Source: Brugia malayi (lineage: Eukaryota; Nematoda; Chromadorea; Rhabditida; Onchocercidae). Taken from it: 64,000 bases of DNA. The stretch covers positions 15,806,721 through 15,870,720 of the forward strand of contig NW_025062479.1 of NCBI RefSeq assembly GCF_000002995.4, in the 5' to 3' direction. This document shows, piece after piece, positions 13,956 through 27,394 of this stretch. Under the pieces are notes generated by a model. That model did no database searches and had not been told where the DNA came from. It saw nothing but the letters and a program-made list of their open reading frames with translations. Numbering within the stretch: the stretch's first letter is position 1; the number at the start of each line of letters is the position of its first letter. A program made the position numbers and the translations under genes.

Positions 13956-16900
13956 ATGAACGGAAGAGGTGAACAGCCTATCGGTTTGTCGGTTACTGGA
14001 GCTTTTAGTAAGTGTTGTGAGTTTTTGTCATTAAGGAATGCTTCTTTTTAGTCTTTCATACACTCTTTTATCATTCAATGTTTATCATTCTATTATGTCT
14101 GTTTATTTTGTTAACTGAAATCGATTTAGTGTTATCAAAATATTTTATCATTTTTTAACGATAATTTTTGGGAATTAGCATCAACTTTTAGTCTTTACGT
14201 TCACATATTTGCGCCTATTACTGATGTTGATCCATTTTTAGGTGAAAGATTTAATTTAAGCCAACTGTTTATTAAGTTAATGTTTAGTACGTGTAGTAGT
14301 AGATGAAACGAATGATACGATATTATTCGTGTTGAATCCTTATCATTCTTAGATATGCATGAAATGCAAATTTAATAAGTAAGAAATTCGTATTACTAGA
14401 TGAAAAAATGATTTTAGATACAAAAAACGAGAAAGAGAAAAAGGAACAAAAAAAGATTAGTTGAAATAGGTCAAAAGAGAGAGAAGAGCGAGAATGAAGC
14501 TAAGCTAAATGAGTTTTTAGTTAAATAAATAAAATATTTCATAAACAGATGAAATAGTTCGGAATATTCCTCGAAAAAAATGAAGTATTTCGAAATATTT
14601 CACGAAATAAAACCATTCAAGATGTAAAGAAATGTTAAATGATGAAGAAATTTTGTACCAATAGGACAGGTATAAGAAACGAGACTAAAACTTCTCGTTT
14701 CTTCGTTTTTCTTTCTCTTCTTTTCAATAATGATTTCTCTTATCAGTTGACTGATTGATTTTGTATTGACACTAATAAAAGTTTGATCTTTGACCACAGT
14801 TTTATTTTAAATGACTGAAGCAAAAAAAAAAGGAAAAGACCGGTTTTGCTTTCTAAGGCATATTTCTAAAATATTTAAATAAAATTGGAATTTTGTCGAT
14901 ACTTTATCGTTTCAAATGCCCCTATTTCTAATGCCTTAAATGCTCTTATTCATTTCAATATTTTATGATAAATTCTTGGTTGCAGTATAATTTTCTTCAT
15001 TACCTTTATTTGTAAACTGGCATATTCATATTTAATTTACAATTATCACTTCGTTCAATCTATATCTCTTACTATATATCGTTAAATTCAAATCGTCAAT
15101 TAAATATTGGAGAAGCTAAAATATTTCTTTCATTTCGTATATTTTCATCACGTTATATATTCGAAAAAAAAAAAAACTGAAGAACTATAAGAGTGTGGGA
15201 TAAATCCTACCAGTTTTTCGTTTTCAATTAATTAATTTCTTATCTTCATTTTCTGCATTCCGTAGATTAATAAATTTAAGCCAGTTGCTTCTCTTATTGG
15301 TGACGAAATTAAGATCACTATTGTAAAATTCATCAAATTAATATTTAAATCTTTGAATATGCTTTTTTTATAGCTGCCTGACCGATCAATTGGTTGATTG
15401 ATTTGGATGGACGAATGATTTACTAATTCATTTAATAAATGAATGGATAAGTGATCAGCGGAATGTGTGATCAAAAAACGATAGCTTACACTTCGGTTCC
15501 GGGAGATATTTATGAAATTGTTGGAAAATTAATGTTTGCCTACGGTGATGAAGCTGAACCAATTGAAATGTAGGTTATCAATTTAGAATTTTAATTTATT
15601 CCATAATAATTATATTTACTTCTAGTGATCTTCTATTTCGTAGAATTAAAATCATTTGTCAGGTAGTAGTGAGTAATTTTGCATGATGTCGGACCTCGTA
15701 ATTATTGCGTTTTGTCCATTTTTTCAAGTTTTAAACATTTTTAAATACTTTCAAAAGTTATCAATCTATTAGCCTATTGTTCATCTGTGTTTGTTGAATT
15801 GTGTTTGCACTCTATATTTTTGTTCACTTATCTTATATTTTATATATTTTTATTTAGTTTATGCGACCAAGAAACGAAATCTCACACATAACTATTTCAA
15901 TTCTCAATGCGACTATATAATTGTTTTGTATTCAACCTTTTTTTTTTTTCTTTTTTTTCATTCTTTACTCTAATTAGATTGCTAACTAAGATTTCTCATT
16001 GTATTATCACACTGGCGAAGAAAAAGATACAATGAAAGAATAGACACTTTTAGATGTCAAAAATACGTCATCGATATTTTACGTAATCAGATGATAGATA
16101 CAGTAAATAGAGCCAAGAAATGTGCAGCATTAAGAGGGTGAATTTTTTTTTGTTTGTTTTTTTTTTTCTTCAGATTTGTTTACTTTTCATACTTTTTTAA
16201 TGTTTTAAAGTTTGTTTTCAATTTTGATTTTTTTGCAGCTGTAAAAGAATCGAATGTATTGATTTATTATTTCTTTTACGCAAAAAACCTTTTCATCTTG
16301 GTCGCATTTATCGTATAGCTAAAGTAAGTAATTCATAAACATTTTTTTCCTCCAGGATAGTATTTTAAAAAAAAATTTATCTGTTAAGGAATTTTCACAT
16401 TCTTGTTGCATATATTTTTGTAATTATGAAATTTATCTTTATTTCATTTGAAACTGGAATCTAATAACTGAAGCAGTATCATACATATTTCCTTGGAAAA
16501 GAGTTTATCATTAAATATTTTTCGAAAATGATTCGCTGTTAATCTTTTAATCTTCATAAGTGAATTTAAAAGTGACAGGAGAAAGGACATTTGACAGTGG
16601 TTATCATTAGAGATGAAATGGAACTCGTATAATATCATTTTTATGTGGAAAATTAAAAACTGTATTGACTTGAAGAAAAGTCAATTTTTTCAGTCAGCTG
16701 ATTTATTAAAAGGTTTCGATGAAGATTATGAAGCAGATTGTGATATTCTGGCTGAAGTTCCCAGTACTAGTTCAGATTTTTGTGGAAAAGAGTTTGTCAT
16801 TAATTAATTCTCTAAAGCGATTTGCTGTTAATCTTGTAAATTTATTTCACAAGCAACTTAAATATTTTAATGCAAATGTGGTTACTAATATGTAATTAGT

Positions 16901-18035
16901 TACAGTTGATAGTAATTATTTAACTTTAGTGAATATTATAAATATTGGATGTATATTGTGAAATATGAAGCTATTATTTTATTGAAATGTCCAACCTTCC
17001 TTCAGTGATCATGAAAATATGTAATTAGCCAAACTATATAATTAGCATTATATACAATGGATATTTTTTTACCGTAAAATAGTTGTAATAATTTATAGCA
17101 AAGTTGCTACCAAAAAAGGCAGTGTGAGTATTTTATTGATAAATATGACTAATAAAGGTTTGTAGTATTAAATAGTTAACGAAACTTAATGTCAAAATAA
17201 TCTTTTTCAGTTTAATGCAAGAGAAAAATTACTTTTGCGGATTGCTTATTTATATCATTCTATTTTAGAGCACAATCAATATATGATAGTGTTGGATTAT
17301 TCGATGTAACGGGCGAATTACAGAGATATTTAAAAAGTGATGTAAAAGTTGATGAAGAAAAACGTGAACGATTGAAACGATTATCAGAACGTACGGCATT
17401 GATGGATGAAGATGAGTATAAAGATTATACAATAGCAAGAACATATAGTTTCTGCGCTGGACATGGTATTAGGTATTAATTATTAAAATTTACCTTTGTA
17501 ACTTTAAAATTTTAAAATTCAAATCTAATTTTATATCTTGTTATGCTGCAACTATGACCTGATAAGTTATCGGAATAAAAATATACTAATAGCTGAAGAA
17601 TCATAATTCAATAATTAAATTTCTTTTAGAAAGCTTTCAATTGCATATCCAATATGCAATTGAGTGTTTGTTACATTAGATACTTTAATGAATAATGCTT
17701 GAAAAATGGAATATTTAGACAAAAGAGGATGAAATTATGCTTAATTCAGTTTCTCTATAAATTGCAGGAAAGCAAGAATCAATCGATTTTTGAAATGGTT
17801 AGGTGATCCTGAAGTTGCTGCAAATGCTTTGATGATTTTGAACTATATTGCATGTGAAATGATCTGTTCAATGGTTGAGGGTGCATTATGGTCACGGAAA
17901 GAAGAGGGAAAGAATCATTTCGTTGATATTTATCCTTTTAAAGCTTTGCAACCGAGACATTATGAAGAATCGTTACGAAAAAATAAAGCATATATGATTG
18001 GTGGTAATATTATTATAGGATCATACCAATATTAG
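13956..18035 (+). CDS. SPT3-like SAGA subunit, seven exons, 291 residues
   Basis: Homologue of SPT3/SUPT3H, the histone-fold subunit of the SAGA transcription coactivator, which helps deliver TBP to promoters. Exons: 13956-14007, 15485-15569, 16054-16137, 16239-16323, 16694-16791, 17269-17472, 17768-18035; all phases close. Residues about 19-102 form the TFIID-18/SPT3 histone fold (YEIVGKLMFAYGD, then ILRNQMIDTVNRAKKCAALRG and CIDLLFLLRKKP). An acidic linker (KGFDEDYEADCD) matches the KGIDEDD stretch of human SUPT3H. The C-terminal half has the family blocks TGELQRYL, ERTALMDEDEY and LKWLGDPEVAANALMILNYIACEMI. Human SUPT3H is 317 residues, so the model is near full length. TAF13 shares only the N-terminal fold and is excluded by the C-terminal half. 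The first exon (17 residues) and the last residues are the least certain. Confidence 0.88.
16440..16560 (+). pseudogene. Decayed copy of the 3' part of SPT3 exon 5 and its donor region
   Basis: Inside intron 4, the stretch with TTGGAAAAGAGTTTATCATTAA and then GATTCGCTGTTAATCTT matches GTGGAAAAGAGTTTGTCATTAA and GATTTGCTGTTAATCTT, which span the end of exon 5 and the start of intron 5 (about 16780-16835). The offset is about 286 bases. Upstream, CTGAAGCAG aligns with CTGAAGTTC of the exon. The copy has diverged and lost the open frame, so it looks like a dead tandem duplicate. Confidence 0.6.
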
Positions 18036-18229
18036 CCTTCTAGTCTAACATTTTTTGAAATATTATTTTCAATGAAAAAAAAAAAATAATGATGTAAGGA
18101 ATATTGGTATGCAAGCAACGTGAAGCAAATGTTTTGTCATCTCTGTATACGACAATTTTTATAGGAATTTTATAAAGAGGAAAAGGAAAAAAAATTTGGA
18201 GCTTGTAAATAACTGAATTGTTTATCTTT

Positions 18230-18235
18230 AATAAA
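18230..18235 (+). terminator. Polyadenylation signal AATAAA after the SPT3-like gene
   Basis: AATAAA 195 bases downstream of the stop codon at 18035, on the coding strand. In AT-rich sequence such hexamers are common, so this is a plausible rather than proven 3' end. Confidence 0.4.
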
Positions 18236-19221
18236 AATAATATTTATTTTGGGTTTGAAATATTGAAATGTATATTTTCCTTTACTTATTTTTTCGTTAA
18301 ATATATTTGAGTTCAAATAAAATTTTTCTTATATTTTAAAGTCATTAATGTCATTAATGAATGAAGTCTTTTCATTTGCTAATTCTGCATAGTTGGAAAA
18401 AAATTTTTTTTTTTCTAAATGGGACAGATTTCAAATATATTTATAAATATTGTAGATTCTTATTAAAATTAATATATTTGAAATAGGCTTAAGTAAAGAA
18501 ATGAAATATCAGTGAGAATAGTGAAATGAATTAAAATAAATGAAGCGATTTAAATTGAAGTCAACAAAGAGGAAAAGGTAAAGAAGCATGGCCGTGAGGA
18601 AATATGATAGTAGAAATATAAAAGCGAAGTAGAATTATAACATTAATTTTCGGATTCTCCATATTCCATTTGCTATTATTAATAAAGCCATGTGGTTGTT
18701 TGATTGCAATTTTTACGTAAGATATTTTTGAAATGAGAAATTTACGTTGAAAATGAGTTATGAGCAAAATTTAACCTAAATTTATTTTTTCTTTTTGTAT
18801 ACAAAGATTTCTATAAAAAAAGTCACCTTATGAGTTCAATTACGTTTCAATAATTATTATCTCTAGTTCGTTTCATAAATCATATGCTCAATATTATTCC
18901 AACATGCATCATCTTATTTCTGACTTCATTGCATTTAATTATTTAAGTTTTAATTTAATAATTACAATTTAAAATTATGAATGAAAAGAGAAAGTTGTTA
19001 TCATTTAATTTCAAGTAAATTATCAATCTTACTCTTTGTTATCTTAAAATGTATTCATTATAAAAAGGCATTATTGATTAAGCGCATCAAAACAGGATAG
19101 AGAATCGGATAAGATTTATTAGAGAATATAAAAGAATCTAAATTAATTATAATAATTTCTTTATAGATATATTCAAAAATTATGAACTAATAAACAAGCC
19201 ATGAATGTATGAATGTAATAA
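18236..19221. other. Intergenic, AT-rich, upstream of the potassium channel
   Basis: About one kilobase between the SPT3-like gene and the first proposed exon of the channel. I see no further exon, RNA gene or recognisable promoter motif. Confidence 0.5.
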
Positions 19222-22200
19222 ATGAAGCCAACCGATCCTATCCTATCTGCTTTCCATCAAAAACGACAGCAATCTACTCTCTCATGTCAATTATTACAAA
19301 ATTCATTATACAATTTCAAGTCATTCAGTCCTGTAAATTATTCTTTCCGTCTTTTTTTTCTTTTTTTTTTTTTTCTATTTAATTATATCCAGCGAAAAAA
19401 AAAATGAAAGAAAGACTGTAATTTACTTTGTTATTATTGAGTCAATTAATATTATTCTAAGTGATAACATATATGATTAATTCATAGGAAAGGATCAAAA
19501 GCAATAATTATAGTTATCTAACATAAGCTAGCACTAAATTATAAATAAATAAATAAATTTTAATTATAATCCAAGTAAGAAATTGATTAAATTGATTCTT
19601 GTTGTAGCTAACATTTGAAATAATTATAGTAATTATATTGATGTGAATAATTTTTTTTTATAGAAAAAAAGTGACGAAAATTTGAAATCATTACAACATA
19701 TACCCAATGAATCTATCAAATATTGTCAACAGAAATCGAACAAAACAAAATCTTTATTCAAACGTTTTTGTTCTCAATTACAGGTTCAAATAAAAAATAA
19801 CATTTTAAAACTAAAATAGGGAGCTGATTGTTAATTTGTACCTATTAAAACTGACAATTAATTAAATAAAATTGTTTGTTCACTTTTATTTTTATTTTTT
19901 TTTTACAATAACAAATCAAGAAGAAAAATAAGCATTTAAATAGTTTATATATATTTTTATGATAGTATTTAATCTATGATAACTTATCACAATGATGAGA
20001 ATATTATACTGAAAGTATAGGTGGGAACTAATAATTGTAACCTCATTAGTTACAATAAGAAATAAATTTTTATTGCATAAGCTACGGCTATACCACCTTT
20101 TTCTTATTTATTTTTTTCTTTTAAACTCATTAAATTTTTTTATAAAATGATAAGAAATAATAATGTTAACTAATAATTAAATAATTTTACAATTACAGCG
20201 TATCTATAACAAATCCATTGTTCACTCGACATTTCCGGTTTTCATCTTGATAGCTTATTCATTCTTCGGTGGTTTAATTTTTTATTTGATTGAATTTCCC
20301 AATGAACGATTGTTGTTAGATCAGAAGAAATTATACTTTAACTGGGAGGAACATTCCATGCATCAAATTATACTAAATATTGAAGAAGTAATTCGACAAA
20401 TTCGATTCAAATATAGCAATAACCGATTTGAACTTAATGAAAATATTCGAATCTATAAACGTTTTGCATTAAATGGAATCGAAAAGGTTATTTGATTATT
20501 ACTTTATCTTTAAGTTTTTAAGTGATTAATTATTTTTTTGTGCATTGGTAAATATTTATTATTCCGGTGGAACCAATTGTTAAATATTGTTTCAATCATA
20601 TATTGCTTAGAAAAGCAAAGTTAGGGAATAAATATTATAGGCTGTTTATTGGTACGTTCTAAATATGTATCATTTATCGGATCAGGAAAGTTACAAAGCT
20701 AAAATATTACAACCACAATATCCGGAAATTATATGGCTTAATCACTTTAGTAATAATTTTGGTCAAATGTATGCCCTTCGAAATTATACTGAACAGGTAA
20801 TAATACTACAAATGAATAACTTTTACGTCTACCAAATATTGTCAATTTTTTTTAGCACTTTTTGGATTTTAATTAGATAAAGACATGATAATATAAATTT
20901 AACAGGTGATAAGAAGAATTATTTGTACTATCTCAAGGTTATAGAAATTTCTTATCTTATCTAAACTTACTTGTTAAGAGTTGTTTCACAATTGAAAATA
21001 TTTTATTATTCAATAGAATATTATAAACATTTTTCTTATCAATCATATTGCTTTTTTTATCCCTTTTATATCAATTCATATATTCAAATTAAAAGTAGAA
21101 ATAATTATATTTTTATTAACTAATAATCTACTAATGTATATAAAATAGTCAGATCAATGTGCAAATGATTTTGAGAAATGGAAATGGTTTGTTATCATTT
21201 CATGCATAAAAATATACAAAAAATAAATTAGATTTCAAATTTAAATGTTTACCAGTTAAATTTGATAATTAATACCTTTTTAATCACTTTTTACAAGTTT
21301 CCAGCTATCACTAAGATATTGGGAAATTGCGCTAGAAGAGAATGCTAGTCCAATCGTTGTGCGCCGTAAAATGAAAGCTGCATTGTTTCGTTTCAAAACA
21401 TTAACTGGTTTAACTCATCTTTTTACTCCAACTTGGACATTCTGGAATGCAATGTTTTTAGCTGGTAATTATTCTAATGTATTAATAAAATGGTGATAAA
21501 TGATAGAAAAGACAACTTGTGATTATTTTTGTTATAATCAAGTATAATAGATAAATATCTTTTGTATTTTACGAAACACTTTTAGCATACCTTATTAATT
21601 TATCAGTTTATACTTTACTTTATGCTCAGTTTTCATTTTTTCATAGTTTTTTTTTCTCCTTTAATATTAGTTTAATATTTTCACTCATGATTTTCTGAAT
21701 ATTTTAGAAAATCTGGGCTTTTTAGTTTCTCTTTAAAGAACAATTAATAAATAGTCTTAAAAGTGTAATTTTTGAAATAATTATTTAAAAAAAAAGAAAA
21801 AGATTCCCAATTTATTTTCACAAAGAGTGAAAACCATTCAATTTACTGATATGATACGGTGTGATTGTGATATGATATGGTATGATACGATGTAACACGA
21901 TGTGACATAATACATATGGCATGATATAGATATATGATATGATATGACATATGGTATGTTGTGATATGAATGATATGATATGGTGTGATATAATACGATA
22001 TGAAATGATTCGATGTGGTTTGATATCAAAATATTTAGTGACAACATACACAACTATCGGTTATGGTAATATAACAGCTCAGAGTAAACTTGGTAGATTA
22101 GCGGTGATGTTGTATGCAACAATCGGTATACCACTTGTATTAATGATTCTACATAAGCTTGGTCGACAATCATTTCGAGTTTTGGAACGATTTTGGATTC

Positions 22201-24937
22201 AATTCATGAGGTTATTACCATTTCTAATTTTAAAAATTAAAATGTAAAAATTGAAGGTAAGCCAAATCAAATAAAAAATAAATATATCGTAGCACAATAA
22301 TCAATAATACAAGCTAATAACAGATAGTTTTAAGAAACCGAATAAAATGATAAAGAAATTAAATCAAAAAAAGCAAGTAAAATGATAAAAAAATAACTGT
22401 GAAATTATAATTTTTTGTTTCTTTTTTCGAAATATCATTTCTACTAAGGTTATAATTAAACATTTTAAGGGTTATACATAGTTTTGAGTCGGAAATAATT
22501 CATTTTTAACGTATAAGAATATTCATATAAGAATAGCTTAAAATTATTTATTGCTGATTTACTAGTCCATAATAAATTTTGTAATTAGTAATTGATTTAA
22601 CTTTTATCAATGAATAATAAAAAAACGAAATGTTCACATCTAATAATAATATTATTTCAAATAAATGTTTTGAAAATTTAAAAAAGAATTTAAATAAATG
22701 TTTGTAAAACATTTTAAAATATAAATAAATGATAATAGATTGTATGTGCAAACTACTAAAAATCTTATCAATTGATACTAATAACAACACATTGTACTTA
22801 TTATTAGCTATTTTAAAGCATAAATAAAATTTTGCAACTTTCTTCTTCCCTTATTTTCAATTGCAGTTTAATGGAGCATATAGCATGGATATGTTGCGGC
22901 AAATCAATAAAAAAGAAAAATTGGAATTCATTTCATGATGACAATATTCCATTATTATTACCAGTATGCTAATTTGTTCAGTTTGAAAAGTTTTTTTTTT
23001 TTGAAAGTAATTTTACTGTTTTCTACTTACTCCTACTTAATCATCATTTACAAATAACATATTCATATGTTTGCTTATATCCGTTTAAATATCCTTTTTC
23101 GATATTACTTAATCACTTATTTGATCATCCGTCATCCATTTCTCTCTTGTTCATTTGTTTGGTTTTAACGTACGAATAACTCTTCAATAATCATCCTTTT
23201 GTCACATGTTGACTTTTTCTCCAAAAAAAAAAAGAAAAACAAGTAACCTTTGTTTTCATATTTAAATTCTTATATTTTACCTACCATCAATAACTTAGCA
23301 GAAACATTTATTTAGTAATTTATATAACCCAGTTTTCTAACTCTTGGTATTGTTTTTCTCAACAAGCAGAATTACTGGTGTTAATAAAATTCCTTCCATT
23401 TACATCTTTCATTTTTTTGAAATTATTAGTCAATTTTATCCAGCTAATCATAAATGAAAATAGTAATTATTGCGCATAACATGATTTTTTAACTTAATAT
23501 TTATTTTTTTTTATTAAAATTTATTATTCATTTATTCATTCTATTATTATTCTATGAATACATCAAAACTTTTTTAAGATTGGTATTACTATAGGATGGG
23601 TATTCATATGTGCTGCAGTTTTTTTAAAATTCGAAAAAGATTGGGATTACTTCAAAAGTTTCTATTTTTTCTTCTGTTCACTTACTACTATCGGTTACGG
23701 TGAGTTAGTTATGTATACGTATTATTAATGTTATCTAAATTTTATTCATTATTACATATTAATTTTAACTTCTTAAAAAACTTCCACAAGCAAACATTTC
23801 AGGTTATATTTTTTAAAAAGTAGAAAACCGAATTTTTAAAGAATATGTTTTGAACTGGAATTTGCAGAAATTTAACTTAAATTTCAATATAAATTATTAA
23901 AATGTTAAATTTGAAATATTTTTTAGGTGATGTAACACCAACAAATTCGGTTGATATGTTTGTTATATTTGGATTGATAATGATAGGACTTGCATTATTT
24001 AGTATGTGTATCAATGTTCTTCAAATTAAACTCGAATGGTTATTTGAAGAATTGTTGGTGACACTCCTGGAGGAGTACAAACAAAAAGGTGTCCCAGCTG
24101 AAAGAATTAATGTTCCGGTTAAGTAAATTGCCATCTTAATTATTAACTTTCGAGCTTAACAAATGAAAACTACCGGATTAACTCTCAAATTTAATGAAAT
24201 GTTATTTATTATTGAATGGGAAATTGTAAACGATATAAATTGGTATTATCATGAATCATACAAAGTAATCCTTGGAATATATGCAACTACTGTTAATAAC
24301 CAATTTATCATTTTTGTGACGTAAACATTTAGATCACACATAGTCATATCATAAACTTAACAAATATCTCAGATTATAATTTAGGAACAAAATTTTATTG
24401 ATAGAATTTTTAAATAAACAAATGAAATATTTGCTGCATTGAAATAGAAATTTTTTTAAGTAATGTTGCTAAAACCTTTTAACAATTTTTGGAATGATAG
24501 TAGAAAATATCAAATAAGGGCTATATTGTTGTCCGCTTTTTTTTATTTTGCTTTTAAAAATTTTTAATGTTACAATTAACTTTCAGCTACTAAAATAAGA
24601 AAAAAAGAGCGAATAAAAATTAAGTTAATGAAATCGTAGTAATTAATTTTTGCTTAATTTTAGAACAAGATAGATTTTGTTTCTCTGTGGCGTATGTGGC
24701 GTAAACGACGACGTCAACCAAAAATTCAGCGTAAGGATACATTCGCAAGCACCATATTACCACGAATCAAACGTGATCGCCGAGCACTAGTAGAGCATAT
24801 ACGTCATGCACTCTGCATGGTACTTTATCACTTTTTTTTTAACAGGTTTTTAAAACTAAATAATTATCTGAATTCATCACAATGATTTTAAATTATATAT
24901 CACGATTGTGCATGTTGTGATTATGTTTACCAATATG

Positions 24938-25020
<83 letters not shown>

Positions 25021-27394
25021 CATTACTATTATTATTATTGAACTACCTAATTTTAAAAGTATGTAATAAGGATGCACAACAAAATTGATGTATAAACGAA
25101 AATAATGCAATGAATGTTTTAATTCTGTAAAGTACTTCACTTTTTTTTGGAAGCAACTAAAAATTTATCAAACTAAAAATGATCCGGCTTTAATTTTAGA
25201 GGAAAATTTACATGTCATTGCAATTTTTTTAGCATCTAATTTTTATCATTATTATATTGGAGAAACGAAATTATTAATATTTAGAAAGACTGCTGAGAAA
25301 AATAGCAATGATAACAATGTTAACAACAGTAATTTCAGATAAACAAAGGTACCCAAACTGATGAACATATTGCTCAAGCATGTATAAATATGGGAAGTAA
25401 AAAATATTTCGATGGTGTATCCTGGTCTGATTTATCAATGCTACCTGAAATAGAAAATGATGCACATCCTGTTAAAGTCAAAAAAATGGAAAATATTGAG
25501 TTATTTTTTAAATTTAATGACATTTTAAAAATTTTATGATTGATATTATTATAAATTATTCTATTCGACAAAGATATCAAAGATACAAATTCAACTTAAT
25601 TTAATTAATTCAATTTTTTAAACAAAATTTCTAGCATTCTTTGACTGTAATGATAATGAATTATAGAATGGATGATTTTTGTTCGAAATATATGTGTATA
25701 TAAATATAGTTTCGATCAATAGTACAAACTATATTGTGCAACTTACTTTACTTTTATAGTCATCAAGTAGTGATTGTATCACCGCAAGTGTACGAATCAC
25801 AAGAATTATGTATGACGACAGTTAACGACAGTTCACATATATTACGGAATAATTCAATTCCAAGTTTGTCGTTGTAAACTGAACACAATTCATTATCAGT
25901 TTTGCTTTATTATATTATTAAATTTAACTAATAGATATTTCAATCTTAATTTATAGTGCTATTTGATTAAATTAAGCTAATAAATATTTTGCTTCAGCTT
26001 TGCTATCAAATGAATTATAATTCTCATACACCGAAAATTTTTACTTCGTATTTGGTTGTAGTATAATTCTATAATATCTAAGAACAATTTTCTATACTGA
26101 AAAAAAAAGCAGAATACATCGACCAAATTAAGCAATTAATTAACCATTGAAGACAATAGTCATGCAAATTAGTGAAATAAATTTTTGATCTAAAAATTAA
26201 GTAATTAAATTATGAAGATATAAGAAATAACAATTGTTATGAGAAAATGAAAAGAAAAAATAAATTCATGAATGAGATAAAGTGCTTACAAAAATGAATA
26301 ATTCTTTTTTCGGCAATAAAAAAATTTACGGCTTATCTCAGTTTTATTTTCATATATTAGAAATACAACAATATTGATTGATTTCTTCTTTTTGCTTGTT
26401 TTTTTAACAAATTCAGTTGATATATTATATATCATATTTTATCACTTTTCTTTAAAATGGAGAAAAAAAAGTAAACTAAAGGAAGAAATTAAGCAAACTT
26501 GAAGTAACGTTTATTAATATTTATTAACATTAAAGTATTTATTAACATTTATCACTCCTTCAGATAATCAGCAATCATCTTCAATAGATAAATCACAGCG
26601 GTTATCATTTGTTAAAACAACAGAAACTATTCCACTTTTATCACAAACAATGGGTAAATCCTATTACATGTATACGACACCAAAAGCAGGACGAGTAATG
26701 TTTTTTTTTTCTTTTTTTTAAATTAAAAATCATATGACAGGGTTTTTTTTCTCATTAAAGACATAAATTTTCAATTTACTAAAGCTATAGATACACCTTT
26801 ATTACATCATTTATTTTGTTAATGATATCAATTATGATATCAGTAATTGATTGGTATGCTTGATATCTTACAAGTTTCTAATTTCGGAAGATTGTGCTCT
26901 AATTTAAAATTATTGAAGGCAGGTTATCCTGATATACTATGGTGGCTTGCATTGATTAAATTTAATGATTCTTAAGTTACATATTGGTCCATTTTAAACA
27001 GTATTATAGTAGTATACTAAAAAATTATATTGATGTACTTTAAATAGCATATTAATATCATTTGGTTGCTAAACTGTTAAACCTTAAATAATATACTTTA
27101 ATATGCTTAAAATTATGTCCAAAATTATTTCATACAGTACATTGATTTAAATTTCATACTTTTAGTAACATTTTCTAAAAATGCACTTTGGTGTATTTAA
27201 TGTAATCTAAATCATACATTTCAAATAATTTCCGAATTTTCTCTGGTGCACTACAGATATATACCGATGAATTGCATCGATTGTTAGCCGAAGTGAAAGT
27301 ACGAATTGATGATTGCCGCGCATTGACAGATAGCAAAAATGATACACAATTGGATGATATTGGACAATCTTCAACTAATGAAAAAAATTCTTAA
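19222..27394 (+). CDS. Two-pore-domain (TWK-like) potassium channel, fourteen exons, 653 residues
   Basis: Plasma-membrane K2P leak channel; two subunits make one pore. Exons: 19222-19332, 19664-19783, 20199-20486, 20686-20796, 21305-21464, 22039-22210, 22867-22963, 23579-23699, 23927-24117, 24664-24819, 25339-25476, 25760-25787, 26564-26694, 27257-27394; phases all close. TM1 is about residues 88-112. Filter 1 is TTIGYGN (268-274), TM2 about 281-301, TM3 about 354-370, filter 2 TTIGYGD (389-395), and TM4 about 402-424. The TM1-P1 loop is about 140 residues, longer than usual, has no cysteine for the cap disulphide, and carries the N-glycosylation sequons NYT and NAS. The cytoplasmic tail (about 230 residues) has a basic patch (RMWRKRRRQ) and a conserved-looking end, YTDELHRLLAEVKVRIDDCRALTD. 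Exon 1 and the 28-base exon 12 are the weakest parts. The TWK subtype cannot be set from sequence alone. Confidence 0.9.
21847..22027. repeat. Degenerate (GATAT)n pentamer array beside the channel's pore exon
   Basis: About 180 bases of period-5 sequence (GATAT, GATAC, GGTAT, GATGT variants) fill the end of intron 5 of the potassium channel gene. The array stops only about 10 bases before the TTTAG acceptor of the exon encoding the first selectivity filter (22039). It leaves no normal pyrimidine tract. Confidence 0.9.
24941..25039. repeat. (ATT)n trinucleotide microsatellite
   Basis: Nearly perfect ATT repeat, about 100 bases, with ATC interruptions at both ends. It lies in intron 10 of the potassium channel gene. 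On the minus strand it reads as poly-isoleucine, which is not a protein. Confidence 0.97.

Noticed and set aside
17211..17268. Extra upstream part of SPT3 exon 6 after the TTTTTCAG acceptor at 17210
   Set aside because: Read in the frame needed for the TGELQ block it has an immediate stop, and in the other frame it runs into a stop. The acceptor at 17268 keeps the phase.
24877..25140. Minus-strand frame with a long isoleucine run
   Set aside because: Translation of the (ATT)n microsatellite inside a potassium channel intron.
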